A stretch of DNA of 64,000 nt from Phytophthora colocasiae (lineage: Eukaryota > Oomycota > Peronosporomycetes > Peronosporales > Peronosporaceae): positions 930,001 through 994,000 of the forward strand of contig JAGKQI010000081.1 of NCBI GenBank assembly GCA_018806915.1. The letters are read 5' to 3'. The notes under the pieces are model-generated. The model was not told the origin of the DNA. It did no database searches and worked only from the letters and a program-made list of their open reading frames with translations. Shown here one piece after another: positions 39,933-50,300 of the stretch (position 1 is the first letter of the stretch; the number at the start of each line of letters is the position of its first letter). A program made the position numbers and the translations under genes.

Positions 39933-41105
39933 TTCATTCCGTCTTTTGACTGCGGCGATTCCGAAACCTGCGCCGTTGAGAGCTTTTCGTCGCTTTCTGA
40001 TGATGGAAGCGTACTCGTTTACCCAGGGGGTAATACTCGCTGCGCTTTCGACGATTATCAAGATCCCGTGACCAATTTCACGACGAACTCGACGTATTTC
40101 TTCCAGGTTTTCCCGAACACGAACCACGACAAGTCGAAGCTTTTGCTGTTCTTTCAAGGTGGAGGAGGCTGCGTAGACAACAACACTTGCGCCTTCGGTT
40201 TGGAGTGTTCTTTAGCTGAAAACGCACTGTTTACTACAGTTGCTACTGTGCGAGGGGCTGGAGTTATCGACAGATTCATGGTGGACAACATGTTCAAAGA
40301 CTGGAACGTGGTATTCGTACCATACTGCACGGGCGACATTCACGTTGGGAACAGAATCCTCCCCCCATTCGAGAGCGGTATTGAGCAACAATTAGGCAAT
40401 CCGCAGTGTCTTGGAAAGAATTTTTCGATGCACATGAATGGATACAACAACTCCAAGGCAGCACTGGATTGGGCATTCGAGAATTTCCCCAAAGTTGACA
40501 ACTTAGTAGTGAGCGGTGCTAGTGCTGGTTCATTGGGGGCACAGTTGTTTAGTGCTCGTATCGCCGACATGTGGGATGTCGAGGCCAAGGGGACGCAGTT
40601 CTCGGTTATGGCGGACAGCTACGTTGGCGTTTTGCCTGAGAGTCAATCGGCACCAGAGTTGGTGGATTACTTTGGCGGTTGTGAGAATGGACAGACCTTT
40701 TCTCCAGAGATCGCCGCAGTCTGTAGCACGAAGAATGCGACGATAATTGAACTGATCGAAGCACTGATTCGCGACAAACCAGAGGGGAAATGGCTGTTTA
40801 TTAACAGTAAAGGGGACACCGTTCAGAAATACTACCCATTCCCGAATTTAATGTCGGACGAAGATCTCTACAGGAAAATGTCAGCTATCTTGGATGCGTA
40901 TCAAACCGTCAGCCCACACGTTACCAGTTTCTTCGTTGACGGCGACCACCACGTTTTTCTGATGGACAAGAATTTCACGAGCTACAAAAGTGATCAAGGC
41001 TTGCTGCTTGGTGATGCCATTAATACGTTACTGGCATCCAACTCGAGCTCACTTCTGCCAACAAACTCCCCGGGAAGTAAAGTAGCACTACGTCTTCGCG
41101 CTTAG
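39933..41105 (+). CDS. Pectin acetylesterase / Notum-like carbohydrate esterase, 5' end unresolved
   Basis: The frame is open from 39933 to the stop at 41105. Family similarity starts well before the first internal Met at 40068 (CGDSETCAVESFSSLSDDG, YPGGNTRCAFDDYQD), so that Met is not the true start. The TAG at 39930-39932 that closes the frame fits a splice acceptor (ATCGGTAG then TTC), implying a short upstream exon with the signal peptide. Alpha/beta-hydrolase signatures: LLLFFQGGGGCVD, the serine nucleophile in VSGASAGSLGAQ, and the late histidine in DGDHHVFL. Family CE13 enzymes remove acetyl groups from pectin; Notum relatives act on other esters. Several N-glycosylation sites suggest secretion. 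Alternatively the gene is 5'-truncated. Confidence 0.8.
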   Translation, partial: FIPSFDCGDSETCAVESFSSLSDDGSVLVYPGGNTRCAFDDYQDPVTNFTTNSTYFFQVFPNTNHDKSKLLLFFQGGGGCVDNNTCAFGLECSLAENALFTTVATVRGAGVIDRFMVDNMFKDWNVVFVPYCTGDIHVGNRILPPFESGIEQQLGNPQCLGKNFSMHMNGYNNSKAALDWAFENFPKVDNLVVSGASAGSLGAQLFSARIADMWDVEAKGTQFSVMADSYVGVLPESQSAPELVDYFGGCENGQTFSPEIAAVCSTKNATIIELIEALIRDKPEGKWLFINSKGDTVQKYYPFPNLMSDEDLYRKMSAILDAYQTVSPHVTSFFVDGDHHVFLMDKNFTSYKSDQGLLLGDAINTLLASNSSSLLPTNSPGSKVALRLRA

Positions 41106-41362
41106 TTGCTAAAACTTCGTTGAAGTAGCATTGAGGCCATTTTTTTTGGTTTGGAATGAGGAAGGGTCCATTTTTAGTGCAGTACGTGTTGTGTGTGTTG
41201 CAGCTTGATGTTCTCTATCTATAGGGCAACTCCTTTGCTCCAAGCAGGAGTCTTGTCGTGCTGTAATTAGTTCCGACTCAAGTGCAGTGGTTTAACTTCG
41301 ACTTCAGCTTCGCAGCGACAGAAATCGACGAGATCGATCTTTTTCACTCGTGACCCGTTGGT

Positions 41363-44088
41363 ATGGGAGCTGCTGCGTCTGTGAATGACCCAGACGCGTC
41401 GGTGATATTCCGAGAGGTTCGTCTAACGATACACGTTACTTTCTTCTTGTATGAATGTTTTTTTTTCCTCTAACTTTTCACTACAGACGAAGGATGAATA
41501 TGATCGTCGACTTGCTGCGGGTGATTCTAAAGAACAAATCTTCAAAAGCCTTCGGTATCTCGTTGCCAATCGTTTAGAATCTCCAACGAAACCTGAATCT
41601 TCTCCACCTCAAGCGACAGAAATTCAGCAGATCAGTGCGTCAGAAGCTAAAAAATTCGACTCGGTAAGGATGATCTCTCTGGATAATTCCAGGCTCATAA
41701 CTTACTATTTCTTACTGGTAGGCTCCTTCTCTATCTGGAGATCTCCATACAAGATCAAGTTCACTATTAGACGCTGCTACGTTAGCTGCAGTCACAACAG
41801 CATTCGAAAGCAAGGATGAAGTCATTGAATCTACCATTGTGTCTCCCAAGGCTGCAGCTGAAGATCCGCATCCTATCCAAGACGAAGGAGTTGTCCATGT
41901 GGACGAAATAACTGGGAGCGAACACCATCCAGCTGCAGCTGAAAAAGGGTTTGGTCGAGCAGTTGGCAGTTCCAGAGCTGCACTTGATTTGGTCCAGAAC
42001 CTTGCACCAGTGTTTACTACCGACGTCCTGACAGACCCCGCGACGCTCAAGATGATCCAAAGGTACGCGGAAGCGAATAAAGTGCCACATGGAGGGGATA
42101 TGCTGCGTTTCTGGGTGGAAATCGACGAGTTACAGCATCTTCCGTCACATTCGTACACGCATCGTCGATTGCGTAAGATTTACGACAAATTCCTGTCTCC
42201 TGACGCGCCTTCACCCGTGTGTGTGACGGCTCAGATGCTCTTGGATATCCAGAAAGCTTTAGAAGGGGATAATATCTCGGCGGGGATTTACTCGGCTGCT
42301 CAGCAGATTTGCTATATCGCGCTGGAAAAATCCGTTTATCCGAGGTTTCGAGAGAGTAAATTGTTCCGGAAGATGCAGGATTTCTGCGCTCCAGTCATTC
42401 CGAACACAGTAGCAGCTACGAATAGTTCTGCGCCTCAAACTCCGTTAGAAATCGCTTCAGCGACAGGTACAGTGGCTGCAAATATCACGGAAGGCACGGA
42501 AGAAGCGGAGGATTATTCGCTTTTGGGGATTTTAGCCCACCCAGCCAAGTTGCGCTTCCTCAAGACCTTCTGTATGGAAGCTCTGGCGTTGGAGAACTTG
42601 CTGTTCTACTTGGAAGTTGAAGATTGTAAGCGCCTCCCGAACTTGTCGTTCGTAGTGAACAAGACACGGAGAATTTACGATCGATACTGTTCGCCGTCCT
42701 CCAAGAGCTTCATTACTGGACTGGACGACAACGGAGCGCTGAAGGAGATCCAGGACGTCGTGGAAAACAAAGGTGCACTGGTGCCCAAGCTCTTCTACGA
42801 GATCCAAGTCAGCGTGTTTGAACGCATCAGTGAAGAAATCTGGCCGGGTTTCTGTCGCTCGCAGGAATATCTTGAGCACTCGAAGGACGTGAAACCCGAT
42901 ACGAAACAGCTTCATCGACGAGGCCACCATTTCGAAGAGAGTGAAGCCATTCACCAGAAACTAGACGCAGCCAGCGAGTTCCAGCTGATTGATACTGCGA
43001 TGCATTATCCAGTGGAGAAACTGATCCCCATTTCCTTCGCCGAGTCAATTCAAGGCGCAGCTCGACGTAAATCCATCCAGAAGTTGGAGGAGGAGCAGTC
43101 CCTCACACCTGAACAACAGCTTTCACTACTACTGGGAGATCCGTTCGCTAAGAAGTACTTCAAGCTCTTCATGACACGACGAGGACTCGAGTCCTTGCTC
43201 GCCTTCTGCGAAGAAGTGGAGGATTTTAAACTCCTCCCGGGAATTGAATTCCTCCAGCATTCAGCCAAGAAAATCTATCGCAAGTACATGATGCCCAGCG
43301 CCCGTCTCCAGGTGGATATGAGCACCACAATGCGAGATGAAATCTACGTGAAATTGTCCAACCCGAGCGTCGACATGTTCAAGAAAATCGCTAATCGTGT
43401 ACGCAACGGAATGCTCCAGGATTCCCTCCCACGCTTCGTCAAGTCCAATTACTACAAGGAACTGCGTCGGGACAGTAAATCCACACCTGCTGACGCCCAT
43501 TTGGCTAATGTCGACCAAGCAGCTAAAGTCGGGAAGCTCGAATTATGCCACTTGGACGTCTTCTTGACGTATCCAGGCTGTATGCAGGCGTTCCGGAAGT
43601 TCTTGGATTTCCAGCATTGTTCGGAGAATCTCATGTTGTGGGAGGAGATCGAGCACTACCGGAGACTTCCAAGCTACCAGATCGTCCTGCGCTCGGCCAA
43701 GAAAATCTACGACAAATATCTAAATCCAAACAATCCGAGATCTTCAATTCCGCTCGCTCCGGCACTACAAAAGCGCGTGGAGGCTCAACTGGAAGTGGCG
43801 TGTCGGACATCATTCGATGAGGTCGAGAACGAGTGCTACGACCACATGCGCAACGTCGTGGTGCCGGATTTCCTGGATTCACGGATCTTTATGGCTCTGG
43901 TGGGGACGTGGGCTACTGTTCATGAAGATTATCCCGCTGAAATGCTTCGTGGCGAGCTGGAAATGGCCTTCCTTCGTCACCGGTTCCACCTCGTACAAGA
44001 AGCTCGAGGGATGTCACGTGATCCACTCGTTCCGCCGCCCGACAAGGTTCGAAACGGAGCCTCAACACCAACTCTTGGCTCAACTTGA
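41363..44088 (+). CDS. Protein with four RGS domains and N-myristoylation signal
   Basis: 865 aa from three exons: 41363-41416, 41487-41663 and 41722-44088, with 70- and 58-nt introns in phase 0. The N-terminus MGAAASVND fits an N-myristoylation signal, implying a membrane-attached protein. Four RGS-type helical domains follow, each with the L..F...E..E/D core: MLRFWVEIDELQHLP, NLLFYLEVEDCKRLP, SLLAFCEEVEDFKLLPG and NLMLWEEIEHYRRLP, each followed by a KIY(D/R)(K/R)(Y/F) helix. RGS domains speed GTP hydrolysis by G-alpha subunits. No DEP, GGL or receptor segment is present. Oomycetes keep few G-alpha genes, so four domains in one protein may act as a multi-site scaffold. Catalytic residues differ between the copies. 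Confidence 0.88.
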
Positions 44089-44184
44089 ATCGGGTCTTCC
44101 AGTTAAATGATAACAAACAGAAGATTCGAGGTATCTAAGGACAGTATAATGCATAACGCTCGTAAAAAAAACAATTCCAATTCA

Positions 44185-45363
44185 TTACTTACCAGCTGAT
44201 GCGAGAAGGGTAGCGATATCATCAAAATGGAAACGGTGGGCCATTTCCAACGGCGTCTCATTGTCATATAGAGCTGCACGTGCCTCGATATCAGCTCCAG
44301 CTTGAAGTAGCACCTTCACCAGATCCAGTCGATCCTGTTCCACTGCCTTGTGCAGTGGAGTCATCGTCGTACGAGCACACACTGCATTCACTTGGTCCGC
44401 AGTCGCGCATAATAGAGCCTTTTCCAGATCCTCTAGAGTCATTTTGTTGCTTTCCTGCAGAATCTCATGCACGTCCACCACGTCTGCTTTGTCACTCTTC
44501 TTCTCTTCATCTACTTCCACTAGCACCAGCTCCTGGGCGAAGAAGTTCCGGTATCTCTCCAACAGCAATTGTTCCTCGAATGTATACGCTCTCTCAGGCA
44601 TCACATCCAAGTCTTCTACTCGTGTCGACTGCACAGCCAATGCGTAAGTGACGTCATGCCCAATAAAGTGAGCGAATTGTCCATTTAACTGGAATAAACT
44701 CGAGTTCGTCACGTCATAACGTCTCCCTTGGAACGTGATCGTCTGCAATTTCTCCATATCTTCTACTGTATAAGAAGCCACTTGACTCACAGTCTTCCTC
44801 CCGAATCCCAATGGACATTTACCACCAGAATTCACACCCGAATCCCGTGGTAGCAGTTCCTCCCTCAATTTATCCCACTTAACACCCACGTATCGGTCAC
44901 TGAGCTGTGCAACCACGTCGTAGCGTGAATGTAACCGTATAAACCACTCCTGTACCAGTTCATAGCGGCGTTTAGCGTCTTCCTCGTCGCTCTGAAGAGC
45001 TTCTAATGGCCATTCCCGATCCAAGTAACTGGCCACTGCCTGTGCGTCATCCGCAGCCTCCGGTGACAGTCCCAGCTGCAGTAACAAGTACGTAACATCA
45101 TGACCGACCCAAGAACTATAGATTCCCGCCTGTTTAGCGTCGAAGAACGGGTCTCCAGCCACGTTAAACACTGTTCCGCACAGAGAGACCCAGTAAGTGG
45201 AATTTTGCAGCTCTGAGAGCCGCACACGAGGCGCAGCAGCTAATTGCAACGCTGCGAGAGTTTTTGGACGTCCACGACGCACTAATTGGCTGCAGTAATA
45301 GCTACAGACAGCGAATATTGCGCCCAGAGCGAGCGATAGAAGAAGACGCTCCGAGGTGGTCAT
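44185..45363 (-). CDS. Membrane-anchored protein with two cytochrome-b5-like domains and ankyrin repeats
   Basis: 392 aa, single exon. An N-terminal membrane segment (about residues 7-25, LLLSLALGAIFAVCSYY) is followed by a cytochrome b5-like/MAPR-type domain (VRLSELQNSTYWVSLCGTVF, then YSSWVGHDVTYLLL), a linker, and a second copy (YTVEDMEKLQTITFQGRRYD, then FAHFIGHDVTYALAV). The GHDVT motif recurs in both. The C-terminus has two to three ankyrin repeats (TPLHKAVEQDRLDLVKVLLQAGADIEA). MAPR proteins bind haem or sterols through a tyrosine and help P450 enzymes in the ER. Two MAPR-like domains plus ankyrins is not a combination I know. ER localisation is inferred from the anchor. Confidence 0.8.
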   Translation of the reverse strand: MTTSERLLLSLALGAIFAVCSYYCSQLVRRGRPKTLAALQLAAAPRVRLSELQNSTYWVSLCGTVFNVAGDPFFDAKQAGIYSSWVGHDVTYLLLQLGLSPEAADDAQAVASYLDREWPLEALQSDEEDAKRRYELVQEWFIRLHSRYDVVAQLSDRYVGVKWDKLREELLPRDSGVNSGGKCPLGFGRKTVSQVASYTVEDMEKLQTITFQGRRYDVTNSSLFQLNGQFAHFIGHDVTYALAVQSTRVEDLDVMPERAYTFEEQLLLERYRNFFAQELVLVEVDEEKKSDKADVVDVHEILQESNKMTLEDLEKALLCATADQVNAVCARTTMTPLHKAVEQDRLDLVKVLLQAGADIEARAALYDNETPLEMAHRFHFDDIATLLASAGK

Positions 45364-45479
45364 TTTAGTTGACGAATAGGAAAAATGATGGGCTTCAAGT
45401 TAGCATAAGAGCGATGTTAAACAGTTTAATCCGAGTTAAGGAATCTTTCTTGATCAGTGGACTTCGGGGATATTTGATC

Positions 45480-46165
45480 TCTTCAGCCGAGGGCTCACCG
45501 ATTCACTTGCGATGGATAGCGCTGCTTCAAATGGTCATTTGAGTGTACTTCAGTACGTGCATGATGAAATCCAAAAAAAACGGAAACGTGACGACCCTCA
45601 AGGTCGAACTATCCCAGAGTATTAAAGCAATGGATGGTGCTGCACGAAATGGCCACCTACCTGTCGTCCAGTGGCTTCACAAAGCGAGGGCTGCTCCGTT
45701 GAAGCAATGAATGGTGCTGCAAGTAATGGTCATCTTAAGGTGGTGGAATGCAAACGACATCTGGATTCCGCAGGTTTAGTGTAGTTTTGGAATCTTGAGA
45801 TAGAATCACACAGATGAGAAATCCGCTAACTAGTTAATCAACTCATTTTCTTCTTCTTAAGGTGGTGGAATGGTTGTTTACCAATCGATCGGAGCGATGG
45901 ACTCTGCGGCGGAGAATGGGCATTTGGAAGTGGTGAAGTATCTGAACAGCAAGAATATTATGGGTTCGAAGAAATTGTGCTGCTGACAGTGGCCACTTGG
46001 AACTCGTGAAATGGCTTCACTACAATACAACACAAGGTTGGACGACTGATGCGATGGATACTGCGGCTGCAAATGGTCATTTACACGTCAAGTGGCTGCA
46101 CTTGAATCGAACTGAAGGCTGCACAGAGGATGCAGCGAATTTCGCGGCTCGGGGAGGGCTACCGG
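45480..46165 (+). pseudogene. Ankyrin-repeat gene fragment
   Basis: Broken frames keep repeat units such as AMDSAASNGHLSVLQYVHDE, KKRKRDD, ARNGHLPVVQWLH, AAENGHLEVVKYL and MDTAAANGHLHVKWLH. They match the C-terminal part of the ankyrin gene at 62119-64000. Several stops and frame changes are present. A 122-nt intron-like segment lies at 45740-45861. The fragment ends next to the inverted effector duplication. Confidence 0.85.
45740..45861 (+). other. Intron-like insertion flanked by an 18-bp direct repeat
   Basis: TCTTAAGGTGGTGGAATG occurs at 45733-45750 and 45855-45872. Removing 45740-45861 (starts GT, ends in a pyrimidine-rich CTTCTTCTTAAG) restores the ankyrin reading ASNGHLKVVEWLFTN. This looks like an intron created by tandem duplication of an AG-GT site, or an insertion with an 18-bp target duplication. 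Confidence 0.55.
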
Positions 46166-46177
46166 TACTCACATCAT

Positions 46178-46926
46178 CCAAGTGGAGCACTCAATTCTGC
46201 CGGGAATGTCAAAGTCACGCGAACATCACTGAAACCATACAAAGTTGGTTCTGTACGATGTACGAGCTGTAGCCAGTCGGTATATTTTTTGGGGGAACTC
46301 CGCAAGCGAATTATTTCTCTCCATTACCGACCATTGCCTGTGATATCTTCACCCCAGCAACAGCGGCACCCGATACGATCCCCAGTCCAACGAGAACGAT
46401 GATAGCCTTTGCCCACTTCGGTAGGGGCTCGTCGCTCTGCACTGCGTGCAGAATCTGCTGAGATGTTTGCGGACTGAGCTTCGATGGTTTGTTCATCACG
46501 TGAGTGGCATACCAAGCAGCGCCTGCAACTCCCACTCTCTCCTCGTCGTCCAGGTTGTCTCTGAGACGTTTGTTGTGAGACTCAGGGTTGACTCGGGCGG
46601 CATCCTCAGCTCCAGCGACGTTGGCTCCGTTAGCAATGATCGCAACCACGAAGACGGTCAACAGGAAGGCGGCGTTCATGCTAACGAGATTCGTGACGAA
46701 ATGTGAGTGATCAGTTGCTGGAGTTCAGCAGCTGAACGACAAGATAACGTATCGGATGTGTTATCGCAATAGTCAGCGTACGAAACAGTGAAAAAAAATA
46801 CTGGTCGCTGAACAGCTTCTACTGCACTAGGAGGCTCCGTTTCCACGCTCATCAATACATGAAAGCTCTGAAGAATATCTCGTACATTTCCACGGTCTCG
46901 GAACGCAGCATCTTCTCGGTGCAGCA
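46178..46926 (-). repeat. Left arm of inverted duplication
   Basis: About 750 bp matching 51130-51938 in reverse orientation, including a whole small effector gene, its leader and its 3' flank. Edges by eye: TGCTGCACCGAG (right end here) and CTCCACTTGG (left end). Confidence 0.85.
46311..46679 (-). CDS. Small secreted RXLR-like effector, copy 1
   Basis: 122 aa. Signal peptide MNAAFLLTVFVVAIIANGANVAG (cleaved near 23). The RXLR position reads KRLR (37-40), one residue from canonical, followed by DDEER (44-48). The mature part has KPSKLSPQTSQQILHAVQSD, then LPKWAKAIIVLVGLGIVSGA, a hydrophobic segment near the C-terminus that may span or touch a membrane. Differs from the copy at 51357 at four residues (3, 27, 36 and 50). 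Flanked on the left by ankyrin pseudogene sequence. Host function unknown. Confidence 0.85.
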   Translation of the reverse strand: MNAAFLLTVFVVAIIANGANVAGAEDAARVNPESHNKRLRDNLDDEERVGVAGAAWYATHVMNKPSKLSPQTSQQILHAVQSDEPLPKWAKAIIVLVGLGIVSGAAVAGVKISQAMVGNGEK

Positions 46927-47376
46927 CTCTTCGCAAGCCGTTGTCCAGCAGCGATCCAGCTATCCCGTTGATGCAACTCGCCAACAGCGTGAATTATTCG
47001 CCGAAACTTGGAAGATATACAGGAGACATGCACATGAACACACCTGCCTTGCGTACGAAGCGGAGACTGCTTGTAGTGAGAGCACTAGGAAGTTGATAAT
47101 CCTGAGATCAATTGTTTCTTGTTAATCGCACGCTGCCCGCCACCAAGAGCGAATTTGCTGTCCATAGTGTGCGGACTGGCCTACGATTCGCCCAAGTGAA
47201 GCACTCAAACCTGATAAATTATCCGCAAATGTCGAAGTCGCGCTAGATATCCTATCGCAGAACTTTGTTGAGTAGGATCATGAAATGCTTCCAGAACAAC
47301 AATCCTGATCTGCGTGTGTAGTGTGGACCATCACGAACAGCATTCTTTGTGAAAATCTAATGAAATTTGTAGAATT
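46927..47376. other. Intergenic between small effector and importin
   Basis: About 450 bp with no supported gene. The open frame 46859-47125 has no domain and overlaps the inverted repeat. Contains the importin 3' flank. Confidence 0.35.
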
Positions 47377-50300
47377 TTACGCGAAGAGTGTGTGAAGTGC
47401 TGCTTTCTGTGGTGCTGGCAACGACGTCCATGCCTGACTCATGATCTGCTCAGGAACTGTAGCGCGTAGACCAGCGAGTGTTGCAGCCAGCTCTTGGCGT
47501 AGAGCCGACGCCTCCTTCTCACCCACAGCCTTGCTCATCTTGCGCAGGAATTTCTCCTCTGCTACTGCGGAAAAGACTGTCACTACCTTGCCAAGGTGTC
47601 GGTAATCCGGAGCTCCCAGTACAAGAGGATGGCCGTTATTCACGTAGCCACAGAGACGACGAGTAACAGCAAGAGACTCCTCCAAGTCTCCACGAAGTGG
47701 GAGTAGCTCCAACCACTGAGGGAACAGCGTCGCAGCATCCACAGAACCGGCCTGGAACTCACAGAACTTACCAAGCGCAGCCACAGCATTATCTGTTGCG
47801 TTCCGCTGTTCAGGACTGTGAGCACGCGGGTGTGCTACAACGTTGTGAAGCAGTTGCAGACACTTCTCAGCATGTGGTGCGAACAATTCGCCACCCTGCG
47901 AAGCACAAACACCAACACCAAAGGCTGCAGCTTGAACTAGTCCAGGCTCACTTACTTCACGTAAAGCACTCTCCAAAACCGGTAGGAAGACGTCCAGTCG
48001 GCGCATAGCTGCGTTACCACAGTGCTCTAGTACATCATCCACGACGAATAGAGCTAGTCGACGGTCTTCCACCAAACAACCAGGGGCGGCCAGAGCTGCC
48101 ACCTTCTCCCACAAAAGCGTCATGAAAACGGGGAAGAATACAGCACCATGGCTCTTAGCGAGAGTTCCGATACATTCCGCCAGTACGAACTGAAGCTCTT
48201 GTTCAGCCACTTGGTTCTCACTGGACTGCGACGCGTCATCGTCGTCTTCCTCCTCCCCTTCGGCTGCATCCATGTCGTCACTACCAGCACCAGTTCTCCG
48301 CATCGCCCGACGTTGAAAACTGTCACCCAGAACCACCAGCAAACCGTGCACAAGCTCCCGTAATTGAGCTTCATTGAGCTCCAGCGTAGGGTGCAGTTCC
48401 CGCGCACCGTTCAGACAGCTAATCATGCTCTGCATGATGTTAACCACCAAATCCACGTCTGGCTCTGATGTCAGCGCGTTGACTAAGCGACCAAGAGCAA
48501 AGTCCACCATCTGCTTGATAGCAGCTTCACGGTGCTCCTTCGAACCGGGAGCTGCAGTGGAAATGGCCACGCACTTGACGAGAGCAGGCATCGCTCGAAT
48601 AGCAGAAGCACGGATGTCCGAGTGCACCGACTCAGTTAACAGTGGAGCCAGTACCTGGGTCACCTGCTCAGCGTACGGGAAGAAAGCGTCTTCAAGATCT
48701 GTCGCCATTCCAGCCAGAAGCTGGCAAGCCGTAGCCTTCTCCTCGAGAATAGACGTACGGATGCTCAGGCACTTGTCATTAACCTGTGCAAGTTGAATGT
48801 CCTCGCTGTCAGTGGAGCCGCCGCTTTCATCGTCGTCATCGTCGCTGGCCAACGTTGAAGGGTCCACTTCGAACTCGGCCTGCTGTGTGGCGGCCTCCAG
48901 CAGCGTAGGCATCACAAGCGGCAGATACGGCGCGAAATCCTGACCAAGACACGTGCAACAACGCGCCCATGCTTGCAGTAAATACGTGCGAATCAACTCG
49001 TTACCAACGATTGAAGGCGTCGCCTGCATCTCCGCCATCACCTTGAGGATAGCAGGAGCGTCTCGTGAGAAGACTTCCTTGCCCACCGCCTGGCCAATGA
49101 GACTCAGGCACTCGAGCGTAATGCCACCAAGTGTGAACGAGCTGGGGGCATTGGACTGCGGCATAAGCACTGCCGGTGATGCGGCTGCAGCCTGCATACT
49201 CTCTTGAAGACAGTTCAATAGAATCTGCTGTAACGGCGGCATGACAGCAGCGTAATAATTGGTGAAGGAAGCACCAGCCACTGTCGCCACAGACGAAATA
49301 GCGGTAATAGCCTGCTCCTGGACGACGCGCGTAGCAATAAACGCCTGTGTAGGCGTCTGGTTGGCAGGTGGGGCCATCGACTGGCCGTGTTGCAATAATG
49401 CGAATAGCTGATGAAGCATTTTCTCCAGGTACGGGGTCAGTAACTGGGGTGGGCACATGTCGATGAACTGACGCAAAGCAGTAGCAGCGTGAGCCTGAAG
49501 CCGGGGCTTATTAAAGTCTTCGAGGTAGTGTGCCAGTACAGTAAGCGCTTGGGAGTGGTAAGCTTCCTGAAACTGCGGTGCCTGGTCGACAGAGAGCTGG
49601 CCGATGACATCAACAGCCGTGCAGCAAACACGCGGGTGAGGATCATTGGCCTGGGCCAGCAGGTGACGCACAATAGCATCCAAGTTTTCGTCGTCAAGGA
49701 CGTCCAGAATCTGGCAAAGACCCACCAAAGCTGCATGACGACTCACCCAATTGTCAGAGCGAGCTGCGTACTGTTGAATCAGTGCGAAACACGTTGGAAG
49801 CGAGCGTTTAGCTCCCAGAGCACCGACTAATCTCTCCAGAGCCTCAGAACCCACGTCGAAATTGGAAATCTCCTGGTCGATGCCTTGTCCACCAGCAGAC
49901 TGTTCATCCTCACAATTGGCCACGTCCCAAGTCTCGAGATCCTGCAGCTCCAACATCATCTTGAAGGCAACAGGGTACACTGTCTGTACGAACATGTTCT
50001 TGGGTAATCGACGACACCGTGTCGGAGCTTGTTCAGCCAAGGACACAAGAAACTCCATGGCCAATTGTCTGCATCCATCGGGCATAGCATCGTCGTCGTT
50101 CTCGTCCCTCGGAGCATCAGCAATCTGCACCATTGTCTCCACGAATTCCTTCAAGCAGGGCTTAAAGAAGGCTGCGTGGGGTTCAGCCACCTCAATCAGC
50201 ACCTCCAGAGCCTCCATAACTTCATCAAACTGTCTTGTAACCAATAAGGAGTGTAAAGCAGCCAACACAAGAGGCACAGCACTAGACAGCATTTCCGGTC

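Noticed and set aside
46859..47125. 88-aa frame beside the small effector
   Set aside because: Antisense to the duplicated effector leader; no domain.
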